Assembly (NCBI GenBank): GCA_964403885.1
Contig: CAYOHY010000022.1
Location: 1 to 30,904 of the forward strand
DNA length: 30,904 nucleotides
Origin: CAYOHY01 sp964403885
GTDB lineage: Bacteria; Actinomycetota; Coriobacteriia; Anaerosomatales; PHET01
Direction of reading: 5' to 3'
Part shown: positions 15,837 through 23,864 of the stretch, piece after piece
Numbering within the stretch: the first letter of the stretch is position 1
Layout of the letters: each line of letters begins with the position of its first letter
Translations under genes and position numbers: made by a program
The notes under the pieces: model-generated
The model's database searches: none
What the model was told of the DNA's origin: nothing
Seen by the model: the letters and a program-made list of their open reading frames with translations, nothing else

Positions 15837-15914
15837 TCGCGCACACGCGCTACGCTTGAAGAGGGGACCATTGCTCGAAGCACGGGCGCGATCGGGAGTA
15901 GGGGGTGTCAGCTG

Positions 15915-16745
15915 ATGACGCTGACGCAGCTCAATGTCTGGCTGGATGTGGTGTTCGTCACGGTCTACGTACTCATGGTACTGGCCTTGTCGGGACACTT
16001 CGTCGGTAACATCCTCACGGGGCGTGCGAAGCGCCGCTTCGGCAAGGAATGGGCGTGGCCGCATCACGACAGCCACCCGCCGTTCCTGCCCAAGTTCCTG
16101 CACTTCCAGCACGTGTTCAGCATGATCATGCTCGGCGTCTCGGGCATGCTCATCCGCTTCCCCCAGTTCGACCGCACGCCCATGCGTGTCGTCCACTACG
16201 TGTTCATGGTCATCGTGATCATCAACCTCGTGTGGCGACTGTGGTACGCGTTCGCCTCTCGGCAGCGTGACTACAAGGAGTTCGCGATCAACAAGCGCGA
16301 CATCACCACCATGCCGCAGGTCGTGCAGTACTACATCTTCGTGAAGCCCTCCAAGCCCCACCTGGGCAAGTACAACGTCATGCAGAAGGGCACCTACACG
16401 CTGTTCGTGCCGCTGCTCATCCTGCAGGCCATCACCGGTCTGATGCTGTGGCGTGTCGACTTCCCGCTCGTGGACAAGAGCCTCTACGACTTCGCCGCGA
16501 TGCTCCTGGGCTCCGGCGGCATCTTCTGGGTGCGCACCACCCACTACATCATCAACTGGCTGTTCATCATCCTGACCACGGTGCACGTGTACCTCTCGGT
16601 CACCGAGGACTTCCCGGCGTTCCTGGACTTCTTCGGGCTCAGCATGTTCGACCGCCACGTCGACCACGGCGAGGGTGGCCACGACGATCACGACGACCAT
16701 TCCGAGGAGCCGGCTCCGGCCTACGCCTCGGCTGACCACGCGTAG
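15915..16745 (+). CDS. Membrane cytochrome b (FdnI/PhsC/hydrogenase-type b subunit)
   Basis: A 276-aa integral membrane diheme-type cytochrome b. About five helices: residues ~12-34, 64-84, 92-112, 160-180 and 206-229. Candidate heme ligands are H28, H63/H66, H94, H210 and H224, the last in HYIINWLFIILTTVHVYL. It resembles the b subunits of formate dehydrogenase, thiosulfate reductase and Ni-Fe hydrogenase, which exchange electrons with menaquinone. A cytoplasmic or exoplasmic tail after residue 245 is rich in His and Asp (six His in 248-275), perhaps metal-binding. It heads a cluster of multiheme cytochromes c, so it probably links the quinone pool to them; alternatively it serves as the missing gamma subunit of the formate dehydrogenase 8 kb downstream. 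Confidence 0.85.
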   Translation: MTLTQLNVWLDVVFVTVYVLMVLALSGHFVGNILTGRAKRRFGKEWAWPHHDSHPPFLPKFLHFQHVFSMIMLGVSGMLIRFPQFDRTPMRVVHYVFMVIVIINLVWRLWYAFASRQRDYKEFAINKRDITTMPQVVQYYIFVKPSKPHLGKYNVMQKGTYTLFVPLLILQAITGLMLWRVDFPLVDKSLYDFAAMLLGSGGIFWVRTTHYIINWLFIILTTVHVYLSVTEDFPAFLDFFGLSMFDRHVDHGEGGHDDHDDHSEEPAPAYASADHA

Positions 16746-16761
16746 CGAAGGACATCGACAC

Positions 16762-17685
16762 GTGCGTAGCCGACTGGCCATAGCCGCGTTTCTCGCGGTG
16801 ATCGCGGCAGGGATGATCGCCCCTGCCGCGTTCGCGGTCACGTCAGCCACCACCACGTCGTCCGAGTCCGCGACGCGCACCTATGACTTCGACTTCACCC
16901 TGCCCACGGCGGGCAAGTCGGGGTGCCAGGTGTGTCACGGCGACAAGAACCTGGTCAAGCCCAGCGGGGACAGCACGGTCTCGCTCTACGTTGACCAAGC
17001 GGAGCTCGACGCCTCGGCACACGTGAACACGGTCTGCTCGGGCTGCCACGTGGACTTCGCCTATGAGACGCCGCACGAGAACGTCGCCAGCGGCGACGAC
17101 TGGCGCGCCACGGCGAAGCTCGCCTGCAAGAACTGCAAGCAGCACCAGCCGCAGTTCACGGACTACGCCTCCGGGGCTCACTCCCCGGCGCCGCGTCCCG
17201 GTGAGACCGAGAGCCAGACGGTCGCAGGCCGACAGGCCGAGGGCAAGCCGCTCTACGTGCCCTACTGTGGCGACTGCCACGGTAGCCACGCGATCCCATC
17301 GAAGAACGACACCGAGGCTCGCCTCGCGTATCAGGACCAGGGGATCAAGGTGTGCGGCGGCTGTCACACCAAGCAGTCGGACAGCTACGCCGACTACTAC
17401 CACGGAGCCGCGTATCGCGAGGGCGCACCGGATGCACCTGCGTGCTGGGACTGCCACGGCACGCACGAGATCCTGCCCGCCGCCGACAAGCGCTCGATGG
17501 TCAACGAGCAGCACATCGTGGAGACATGCGGGCAAGAGGGCTGCCACATCAACGTGTTGGAGCAGCAGACCCAGTTCATCGAGTACGCCGCGTTCATCCA
17601 CGGTCGCAAAGACGAGATGCAAGACAACCCGTTGGTCGCGTTCTACCAGTCGGCACTCGAGACTGTGTCGTCATGGTTCAACTAG
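16762..17685 (+). CDS. Secreted multiheme cytochrome c, about 7 hemes
   Basis: A 307-aa exported cytochrome. Signal peptide residues 1-25 end at AFA. Heme sites in order: CQVCH (55), CSGCH (92), CKNCK (122), CGDCH (169), CGGCH (198), CWDCH (228), and a four-spacer CGQEGCH (256). CKNCK has Lys in place of His, as in the catalytic heme of NrfA nitrite reductase. The C-terminal module (SYADYYHG, EGAPDAPACWDCHGTHEILP, TCGQ-x-GCH) recurs in the next protein. The start is GTG 16762, with GAAGGA upstream; an open frame runs back into the cytochrome b gene but lacks a signal peptide. Likely extracytoplasmic electron carrier or enzyme. Confidence 0.88.
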   Translation: MRSRLAIAAFLAVIAAGMIAPAAFAVTSATTTSSESATRTYDFDFTLPTAGKSGCQVCHGDKNLVKPSGDSTVSLYVDQAELDASAHVNTVCSGCHVDFAYETPHENVASGDDWRATAKLACKNCKQHQPQFTDYASGAHSPAPRPGETESQTVAGRQAEGKPLYVPYCGDCHGSHAIPSKNDTEARLAYQDQGIKVCGGCHTKQSDSYADYYHGAAYREGAPDAPACWDCHGTHEILPAADKRSMVNEQHIVETCGQEGCHINVLEQQTQFIEYAAFIHGRKDEMQDNPLVAFYQSALETVSSWFN

Positions 17686-17732
17686 CAAGCGCGCGGTCTG
17701 TTGGCCTCGCAAAGGGAGAAGGGTAAGACGAG

Positions 17733-19034
17733 ATGGCGCCAAGGTTTCGAGCACGCCCCGGCAGGCTGCTCGCCCTCGCGCTGGCGGGAGCCGCGTTTCT
17801 TGCGGTTCTCACGAGCGGCGTAGCATACGCCGCCAGCCAGCCGAGCGAGTTGTCGTTCGAGCAGCTCTATCAGCAGCTCCAGAACACGCCGGTCTACAAG
17901 GATGCCTGCACGAAGACGTGCCACGGCAACATCGCCAAGACGAAGAACTACTCGTCCGCGATCAACTTCCAGCACGGCTATCACCAGCTGGTCGCGTGCA
18001 GCAGCTGCCACCCGCGCTTCCCGCACCGTCCTGACACCACCATCGAGCGCCCCACGATGAAGGGCTGCTTCGACTGCCACGGCCTGCGCCACGGCCCCAT
18101 GGGCTCGATCGCATCAGGCGAGTGCGACGCATGCCACGTGACTCCCAAGGAGCGCCTGCGCCCCTCCTTCCACACCTTCGGGTGGGCGGGTACCGAGCAC
18201 GTGGGTCCTGCGAACAAGGAGTTCAACACCAAGTGCGCGATGTGCCACGAGCCCAAGTCGTGCACCGAGTGCCACGATGCCGAGGGCGTCGTGTGGAGCC
18301 CCAAGAGCTGGGACTACAACGCCGGTGACGGCTGCCTCGCGTGCCACGGCAACGCGGCCCTGACCAAGCAGTCCTCGGGCGGCATCAAGTCCTTCGAGGT
18401 CGGCGGCGTCCAGGAGTCGGCCCACCAAGACATCACCTGCCAGCAGTGCCACCCCGACTATCGCTACGACGACAAGCCTCAGGCGTCACAGCTGTGGTCG
18501 ATCAACGCGGGCCAGGCGTGCGCGGACTGCCACAAGACTCAGAAGGACAAGCGCCTGAGCGAGCCGGTGGACAAGTACGACCTCTCGGTCCACGCCGAGC
18601 AGATCCGCAAGGGGAACTACGACGCCGCCACCTGTGCGTCGTGCCACGGCGGTCACTACATCGCGAGCCTCAAGGGCGACAAGCTCGCTCAGGAGCGCAT
18701 GCACATGGCGTCGTATCGCGTGTGTTCGCGCTGCAAGCAGCACGGCGACGCGTACGACACGTATGATGACTACTATCATGGACGTGCCTACAAGGAGGGT
18801 GCTGCCGACGCTCCCGCGTGTTGGGACTGCCACAGCAGCCACAAGATCCTCCCCAAGGCGAGCAAGGAGTCGAGCGTCAGCCCCGTCAACGTGGGCGCGA
18901 CGTGCGGTCAGACCGGGTGCCACGAGTCCTCGCAGCAGTTCACGGCGGAGGACGCGAAGTTCATTCACACCAAGGCCGAAGAGGCCGAGAAGAACCCGCT
19001 TCGAAAACTGATCGCGAGCATCACGGGCGGATAG
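17733..19034 (+). CDS. Secreted multiheme cytochrome c, about 13 hemes
   Basis: A 433-aa exported cytochrome with a signal peptide (residues 1-33, AYA). There are ten CxxCH sites (89, 112, 131, 168, 177, 201, 236, 263, 301, 363), one CTKTCH with three spacers (59), one CGQTGCH with four (391), and one CSRCK (331). The middle resembles multiheme chains with FDCHGLRHGPMG, repeated in the following protein. Residues ~325-433 match the C-terminal module of the preceding cytochrome, but its CxxCH there is replaced by CSRCKQH. No C-terminal membrane helix is seen. The ATG is preceded by AAAGGGAGAAGGG. It probably relays electrons outside the membrane; a lysine-ligated heme could be a catalytic site. 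Confidence 0.88.
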   Translation: MAPRFRARPGRLLALALAGAAFLAVLTSGVAYAASQPSELSFEQLYQQLQNTPVYKDACTKTCHGNIAKTKNYSSAINFQHGYHQLVACSSCHPRFPHRPDTTIERPTMKGCFDCHGLRHGPMGSIASGECDACHVTPKERLRPSFHTFGWAGTEHVGPANKEFNTKCAMCHEPKSCTECHDAEGVVWSPKSWDYNAGDGCLACHGNAALTKQSSGGIKSFEVGGVQESAHQDITCQQCHPDYRYDDKPQASQLWSINAGQACADCHKTQKDKRLSEPVDKYDLSVHAEQIRKGNYDAATCASCHGGHYIASLKGDKLAQERMHMASYRVCSRCKQHGDAYDTYDDYYHGRAYKEGAADAPACWDCHSSHKILPKASKESSVSPVNVGATCGQTGCHESSQQFTAEDAKFIHTKAEEAEKNPLRKLIASITGG

Positions 19035-19078
19035 CCTGAGGACTCGTTCCACGACATGTGAGGAGATGCGCGGTTCGC

Positions 19079-20701
19079 GTGAAGCGCCGCATCGACAGAC
19101 GGTACTTTGTATGGGGGGTGGCCGCGATCGTGCTCGCGGCCGCCTTCCTGCTTGCGTCCGCCCGTTTCAGTGACGCCGCATCCGAGCAGGTCATCGATAC
19201 CGCGGCGCCGGTCACCGAGCTCGCCCAGTGCGCACCGTGTCACCTCAACATCGGCACGGTGAACGAGCCCGGCCTGGTCTTCAGCCACGGAAACCATCTC
19301 CTCGTGAGCTGCGACGGGTGCCACGACCGCCTGCCGCACCAAAGCGGCAACACCGACAAGGTGCCCATGGAGCAGTGCTTCGCCTGTCACGGCGTCAAGC
19401 ACGGCCCGCAGGGCGAGCTCGCGACAAGCGAATGCCGCGCGTGCCACACGCCCTCATTCGACTTGCGCCCCAGCACGCACACCAAGGACTGGGCGAAGAA
19501 GCCGCACGTCGAGGCGAGCAACCGCGTGGGCGTCAACAGCTGCATGATGTGCCACGATGCGCCCAAGGACTGCGACAAGTGCCACGCCAAGGAAGCCCCC
19601 GGCGTGCCCAAGATGCCCAACGCCTATCACTCGATCCTCTACCCGCGCCCCGCAGGGCCCTCCATCAAGATGTATCCCGAGGGCAAGGTCAGCATGTCGC
19701 AGTGCGTCTACTGCCACCCTGACCTCGACGCCATCACCCCGGGCCGGCTCATCTTCGCCCACGCAGACCACCTTCGCCGCAACTACAGCTGTGAGGCGTG
19801 CCACCAGTCGTTCCCGCACAACGAGAACGGTGCACAGCGGCCTGACATGCTGTCGTGCTATCGCTGCCACGGGCTGAGGCACAACGGGCAGGGCCAGGTC
19901 GCCACCGAGGAGTGCGATCGCTGCCACCCCAAGAAGTTCAACCTGAAACCCGCCAATCACACCAAGGCCTTCGTCAAGGGCGACCACAAGAAGATGGCCG
20001 ACCAGCAGCCTGAGTACTGCGCGATGTGTCACCCCAGCGACTTTTGCGTGGGCTGTCACCGTGGCCTCAAGGTGAGCCCCAACGCACCCGGCAAGCCCGT
20101 CATCCCCACCGATCACCGCAAGGCCACCTGGCGGACGGGTCACGGGTCGATGTACCTCGCGGGCGACGGCGCGTGCGGCTCCTGCCACACGGACCAGTCG
20201 TGCAAGCGTTGCCACAAGACGGTCATGCCGCACCCGGTGGGGTGGATAGAGAACCACAAGCCGGCACCCGGCATTCCGGCCTCGGACTGCAACGTCTGCC
20301 ACACGGACCGCAGCCGCTGCCAGAAGTGCCACCACAACACTGTGCAACGCGCAGAGCTTACCGCGGCCAACTGCACGCCCAAGCCCACGGGCACAGGGTG
20401 TCATCCCGAGATGCAGAAGAAGCCCGCGACCTCGATCCAGCAGAAGTCCTTCGCGGAGCACGCCGTACACTTCAACGTCGCGAAGAAGAAGGGCAAGCCC
20501 TACACGTGCGACGACTGTCACATCGGCTTCGGGCCTGCTTCGACCACGCAGAACATGGGTGGCAGCGATCTCGCTGCTGCAGGGCATGACGTTCGACTGT
20601 GCTACGGCTGCCACGGGTCTGTCGACTACCTCAACCGTCAGATCGCACCGTGGCCCGGCGCCCAGTTGTGTATCAGGTGTCACAACAACATGAACCTGTG
20701 A
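19079..20701 (+). CDS. Large multiheme cytochrome c, 19-20 hemes
   Basis: A 540-aa exported or membrane-anchored cytochrome. The N-terminal helix (YFVWGVAAIVLAAAFLLASA) has SARFSDAAS after it and may be a cleavable signal or an uncleaved anchor. Nineteen CxxCH motifs are visible from CAPCH near 53 to CIRCH near the end. One further site, with eight residues between the cysteines, reads C-TPKPTGTG-CH. Internal repeats include CFACHGVKHGPQG and CYRCHGLRHNGQG, suggesting duplication. The start is uncertain: GTG 19079 has AGGAG 13 bases upstream, while GTG 19058 in the same frame has no ribosome-binding site. It is the third cytochrome of the cluster and a likely long-range electron conduit. Confidence 0.87.
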   Translation: MKRRIDRRYFVWGVAAIVLAAAFLLASARFSDAASEQVIDTAAPVTELAQCAPCHLNIGTVNEPGLVFSHGNHLLVSCDGCHDRLPHQSGNTDKVPMEQCFACHGVKHGPQGELATSECRACHTPSFDLRPSTHTKDWAKKPHVEASNRVGVNSCMMCHDAPKDCDKCHAKEAPGVPKMPNAYHSILYPRPAGPSIKMYPEGKVSMSQCVYCHPDLDAITPGRLIFAHADHLRRNYSCEACHQSFPHNENGAQRPDMLSCYRCHGLRHNGQGQVATEECDRCHPKKFNLKPANHTKAFVKGDHKKMADQQPEYCAMCHPSDFCVGCHRGLKVSPNAPGKPVIPTDHRKATWRTGHGSMYLAGDGACGSCHTDQSCKRCHKTVMPHPVGWIENHKPAPGIPASDCNVCHTDRSRCQKCHHNTVQRAELTAANCTPKPTGTGCHPEMQKKPATSIQQKSFAEHAVHFNVAKKKGKPYTCDDCHIGFGPASTTQNMGGSDLAAAGHDVRLCYGCHGSVDYLNRQIAPWPGAQLCIRCHNNMNL

Positions 20702-20734
20702 CGCCACTTCGTGGAGTCTGTGTGTTCGTGACTA

Positions 20735-20771
20735 TGTAACAATTGACACAAAGTACGGGCATCACCAGACT
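20735..20771 (+). promoter_or_regulatory. Candidate promoter/degenerate operator before the TPR gene
   Basis: A perfect -35 TTGACA (20743-20748) stands 17 bases before CAGACT (20766-20771), a weak -10. It overlaps TGTAAC-AATT-GACACA (20735-20750), whose left arm matches the operator found at 5295, 15775 and 23416 while the right arm is degenerate. The remainder of the 146-base gap shows no gene. Confidence 0.4.
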
Positions 20772-20847
20772 GAGAGTGAAATGCAGTGCGCCGATCACAG
20801 GGTCCCGGCAGACTCTCGGCGCTCATCAACCGCGTAAGGGAGCTCGC

Positions 20848-21852
20848 GTGCTCGATCTCAAACGAGTGCGGCCACTCGACGCCGTCATCATCGCCGTCGC
20901 GGCCCTCGTCATCATCCTTGGCGCTTATCTCGGCTACTCCGTGTGGGCCTCGAAGCGTGCGCTGGTGGCCAGCACGCCGGCGGCTCGCGCGATCGCGGAT
21001 CTCGAGGCCAAGGTGCGGGCGAACCCCAACGACCTCCCAACCCGCATGAATCTCGCGCAGGCCTACGCCGTGGGGGCGCGCGACAACGACGCGGTCGCCC
21101 AGTACAAGGCGATCCTGTCGGTGAACAAGGACTACGTCCCGGCGCTCTCGGGCCTCGGGTTCATCGCGCTCAAGCAAAAGCAGTACAAGACGGGTGAGAA
21201 CTACTACCGCAAGATCATCGAGCTGCTGGCCGGCGATGACTCGAAGGGTGCGGAGACCGCACTTGAGATCGCGCATCACTATCTGGGCATCTCGCTGATG
21301 GAGCAGAAGCGCTACGAGGAGGCGGCGGGCGAGCTCAAGCAGGCGCTCCGCTACCGTCGCGACGCGTCCGACACCCACTACGCGCTTGCCGTGACACTGC
21401 GGGAGTTGGGGCTCGAGGACGGTTACCGCGATTCCCTCCAAAACGCACTGCTCTTCGACCCCAAGATGCCCGAGGCGAACTACGACTACGGGAATCTCCT
21501 GCTCAAAGACGGCAAGAAGGCGGACGCCGCCGAGTACTTCCGCCGAAGCGCTGATGCCGCGCCGGCCGTCGACCTCCCGGTCAAGGCGCTCGAGAAGCTC
21601 GGCCCGTTCAGCGATCGGCTCGCCGAGGCGAAGAAGTACCTGAAGAGCGAGCCGGCCAAGGCCCTTGAGGCCGGCCGAATCGCGGCCGCCATCGACCCGC
21701 GTTCGGTCGAGGCGTCGCTACTTGTGGCTCGGACCTATGAGGAGCTCAAGCAAAACCAGCGCGCTGTCGCCTGGTACAAGCGAGTCCTTGCTCTCGAACC
21801 TGACAACGCCTCCGCGAAGGCCGGCCTGAAGCGAGTGGATGATGGCTCCTGA
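20848..21852 (+). CDS. Membrane-anchored TPR-repeat protein
   Basis: A 334-aa protein with one N-terminal membrane helix (residues ~11-31) and then a string of tetratricopeptide repeats: NLAQAYAVGARDNDAVAQYKAIL, YLGISLMEQKRYEEAAGELKQAL, ALAVTLRELGLEDGYRDSLQNAL, YDYGNLLLKDGKKADAAEYFRRS and LVARTYEELKQNQRAVAWYKRVL among them. By topology the repeats probably face outside. The position behind three multiheme cytochromes suggests a chaperone or scaffold for apocytochrome or heme attachment, like NrfG/CcmH-type TPR proteins; this is inference. GTG 20848, with AAGGGAG upstream, is chosen over an earlier in-frame ATG at 20743 that lies within the promoter region. It overlaps the next gene by 14 bases. 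Confidence 0.85.
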   Translation: MLDLKRVRPLDAVIIAVAALVIILGAYLGYSVWASKRALVASTPAARAIADLEAKVRANPNDLPTRMNLAQAYAVGARDNDAVAQYKAILSVNKDYVPALSGLGFIALKQKQYKTGENYYRKIIELLAGDDSKGAETALEIAHHYLGISLMEQKRYEEAAGELKQALRYRRDASDTHYALAVTLRELGLEDGYRDSLQNALLFDPKMPEANYDYGNLLLKDGKKADAAEYFRRSADAAPAVDLPVKALEKLGPFSDRLAEAKKYLKSEPAKALEAGRIAAAIDPRSVEASLLVARTYEELKQNQRAVAWYKRVLALEPDNASAKAGLKRVDDGS

Positions 21853-23350
21853 CACTGATGTGACTCGCAGGTCGTCGGCCGGCCGCGGGCGTGGCCTCAC
21901 CCCGCGTGAGCGACGTCGGCGGATCGTGCTGTTGATCGTGCTGTTGATTCTTCTGGCGCTGCTTTCCTACGCCACGTACTACTTCGTTCAGAACAGGCGA
22001 CTTCCCTCACTGCAGGTGGAGCAGCCCAAGGCCGCTGTGCAGCCTCCGGAGTACCTGTTCTCGTTCTCCGGCAGGGGAGCGAACCAGCTCCAGCGCCCCG
22101 TGGGAATCGGGATCGGTCCGGACCGCCGCGTCTATGTGGTCGACTTCGGTCGCCGTCGCGTGAGCATCTTCACTGCGAACGGCCGCTATCTCGCGTCGTT
22201 CAACAAGGTGGGCGGCGACGTGCTGCGCAACCCGGTACACCTCTGGGTGACCGACTCCGAGGTGTGGGTGACCGACCGACGCCACCGCGCCGTCTTCGTC
22301 TTCGATCTCGACGGCAAGTTCAAGCGACGCTTCACTCCCAAGAACGAGAAGCTCGAGTGGACCCCGCTGGCCATCGCTTTGACCTCGAACGGCGAGCCGC
22401 GCATCACCGATGTCGGCGCGACCATGAAGCACCGCGTTCACTACTTCACGAGCGAGGGAAGTAGGACGGTCACCTTTGGCAAGACCGTTCAGGCCAATGC
22501 GCTCGATGACTCGCCCGGCGGGTTCTACTTCCCCAACGGCATCGCGATCTCCAAGGACGGGCGCGTCTTCGTCTCCGACGGTGACAACCGCCGTATCCAG
22601 GTCTTTGACGATCAAGGCGAGTTCAAGGGCTTTGTCGACACCTCCGGCGTGCCGCGCGGTATCGCCATCGACGCGAAGCAACGGCTCTACGCGGTCGACG
22701 CGCTCGCTCATGCGGTGGACATCTACTCGCTCAAGGGCGAGCGCATCACGCAGTTCGGCAGCCAGGGCTTCGGGCCGGGCCAGTTCAACTATCCCAACGA
22801 CATCGCGCTCGACGACTCGCGCGGCCGCATCTACATCACGGACCGCGACAACAACCAGGTCCAGGTGTGGGGCTGGCCTGTCGCGGCCGCTCCCGCGGTG
22901 CCCGTGCCGTCGTCGCCCCTGGGGTGGCTCGCGTGCCTGTCGCCGCTGTTCTTGCTGCCGTTCCTGCTGCTGCTGCGCAAGACGCGCTTCGTGGTCACGC
23001 CTGACTTCGTGGATGCGCTCGTCGAGGCCGGAGCGGTGCGGGCTGTCCATGAGCGCCGCCGCCTGAGGCTCGTCGCGCCCCTTGAGGATCGTCCGCTCTA
23101 CGAAGGACGGATCGCCGAGGAGATCGCGCTTGTCGACCTCATCGACTTCGAAGAGCACTCTGAGTCCGACGCGCGAGCGATCGGCGCGAAGCTCGAGGTA
23201 GACGAGCGTGAGTCGATTCTCTTGGCGATGGCATCACGCGAGAAGGGTCTCGCTACCGAGAGCCGTGAGCTGAGGCGTCACGCCGTGCTCGCGGAGCTGC
23301 GCGCGCTCGACTTCGAGGAGTTCCGCGAGGACTACCTGAACAGAGGCTGA
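21839..23350 (+). CDS. NHL-repeat beta-propeller membrane protein with C-terminal PIN-like domain
   Basis: A 503-aa protein. A basic N-terminus leads to a membrane helix (~28-50). Residues ~70-350 are NHL repeats (LQRPVGIGIGPDRRVYVVD, FYFPNGIAISKDGRVFVSDGDNRRIQVFD, FNYPNDIALDDSRGRIYITDRDNNQVQVW), likely a six-bladed extracytoplasmic propeller. A second helix (~362-380, LSPLFLLPFLLLL) returns the chain to the cytoplasm. The last ~120 residues (ESILLAMASREKGLATESRELRRHA) resemble a degenerate PIN-type fold, low confidence. I recall NHL proteins next to omcS in Geobacter, which fits the OmcS-like gene downstream. The start is ATG 21839, with a second ATG at 21842; both overlap the TPR gene. Confidence 0.82.
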   Translation: MMAPDTDVTRRSSAGRGRGLTPRERRRRIVLLIVLLILLALLSYATYYFVQNRRLPSLQVEQPKAAVQPPEYLFSFSGRGANQLQRPVGIGIGPDRRVYVVDFGRRRVSIFTANGRYLASFNKVGGDVLRNPVHLWVTDSEVWVTDRRHRAVFVFDLDGKFKRRFTPKNEKLEWTPLAIALTSNGEPRITDVGATMKHRVHYFTSEGSRTVTFGKTVQANALDDSPGGFYFPNGIAISKDGRVFVSDGDNRRIQVFDDQGEFKGFVDTSGVPRGIAIDAKQRLYAVDALAHAVDIYSLKGERITQFGSQGFGPGQFNYPNDIALDDSRGRIYITDRDNNQVQVWGWPVAAAPAVPVPSSPLGWLACLSPLFLLPFLLLLRKTRFVVTPDFVDALVEAGAVRAVHERRRLRLVAPLEDRPLYEGRIAEEIALVDLIDFEEHSESDARAIGAKLEVDERESILLAMASREKGLATESRELRRHAVLAELRALDFEEFREDYLNRG

Positions 23351-23377
23351 TGAATCCTGAGAGGCCTCACTGATTGA

Positions 23378-23391
23378 CGCACATTTGTGCG
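23378..23391. repeat. 14-base palindrome after the NHL gene
   Basis: CGCACATTTGTGCG is a perfect palindrome 27 bases past the NHL stop. It could be a small terminator stem (no U-run) or an operator. GAGAGGCCTC nearby is also self-complementary. Confidence 0.35.
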
Positions 23392-23415
23392 AGGAGTACG
23401 CTCTGAACCGTGGCT

Positions 23416-23435
23416 CTTGTAACGCGTGTTACAAG
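23416..23435. promoter_or_regulatory. Palindromic operator copy 3, upstream of formate dehydrogenase
   Basis: CTTGTAAC-GCGT-GTTACAAG is a perfect 20-base palindrome. Its arms are identical to those of the tupA operator at 5295-5316. It lies about 57 bases before the second riboswitch. No clear -10 was found; ATTGACACAA (23473-23482) recurs from 20742-20751 but is too close to the aptamer to act as its -35. Confidence 0.72.
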
Positions 23436-23492
23436 GGAGCGTGTGGGCCCCGGCAGGCTGCATGCGAACCACATTGACACAACCGCATATGA

Positions 23493-23594
23493 CGGTCTCC
23501 GAGCCCCCCTGACCTACAGCGAAAGCCAAGGTCGTCGGGCCGATAGGGTGTACCGGGGAAACCCGGGCGCCTCCCGCGCTTGAAAAGGGGATCG
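23493..23594 (+). ncRNA. Second Moco/Tuco-family riboswitch, upstream of fdnG
   Basis: This element shares the conserved parts of the element at 5361: CTCCGAG, AGGGT, a GAAA-capped GC stem (CCGGG/CCCGG near 23554-23567) and GCGCCTCCCGCGCTTGAAAAGGGG at the 3' side. P1 pairs CGGTCTCC (23493-23500) with GGGGATCG (23587-23594). The bases differ from the first copy while pairing is kept, which supports homology of structure. The P2 arm carries TGACCT/AGGTCG capped by GC-GAAA-GC. The element is about 20 bases shorter than the first. The start codon is 270 bases away, so control is unlikely to be by ribosome-binding-site masking; a terminator-like hairpin follows at once. Confidence 0.8.
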
Positions 23595-23596
23595 CG

Positions 23597-23648
23597 GCAG
23601 AACGGCTACGGCTCACCGGCGCACTAACGGGTCGTGTGTTCTGCTTTT
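23597..23648 (+). terminator. Terminator-like hairpin, possible riboswitch expression platform
   Basis: GCAGAAC (23597-23603) pairs with GTTCTGC (23638-23644), followed directly by TTTT (23645-23648). The 34-base loop can fold further. It starts 2 bases after the riboswitch P1 helix, the expected position of a transcriptional on/off platform for fdnG. The stem is short, so termination strength is uncertain. Confidence 0.5.
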
Positions 23649-23864
23649 CCCGGGGTAAGGGAGGCTCGTCGCATATGTGTACTACGACCGGTGCATGGCA
23701 TCAGCCGAAGGCTGTTCCGTGTCCCGGTCTTTTTGTTGTTCGCTCTCGCCGACGCAGTGTTTCGTCTCGAAAGGAGGGGTGGCTCCAACTGCTGTCGCGC
23801 ATCGCCCTGAAGGGTGGGAGCTCCCAGTTTGGCTTGCAAGACACCCATTGGAAGGGAACGAGGA
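23649..23864 (+). other. Long 5' leader of fdnG with possible leader ORF
   Basis: This 216-base untranslated stretch follows the terminator-like hairpin. It contains a hairpin CAGCCGAAGGCTG (about 23701-23713), a 12-base palindrome TGGGAGCTCCCA (23815-23826), and an ORF from ATG 23675 to TAG 23875 (66 codons). That ORF has AAGGGAGG upstream and overlaps the fdnG start by 11 bases. The ORF's composition (Arg/Ser/Trp-rich) does not look like a conserved protein; it may be a coupling leader or chance. Confidence 0.35.

Noticed and set aside
23473..23482. TTGACA as the -35 of the fdnG promoter
   Set aside because: The riboswitch aptamer starts at 23493, before any transcription start set by this -35 at normal spacing, and no -10 lies 16-18 bases away.
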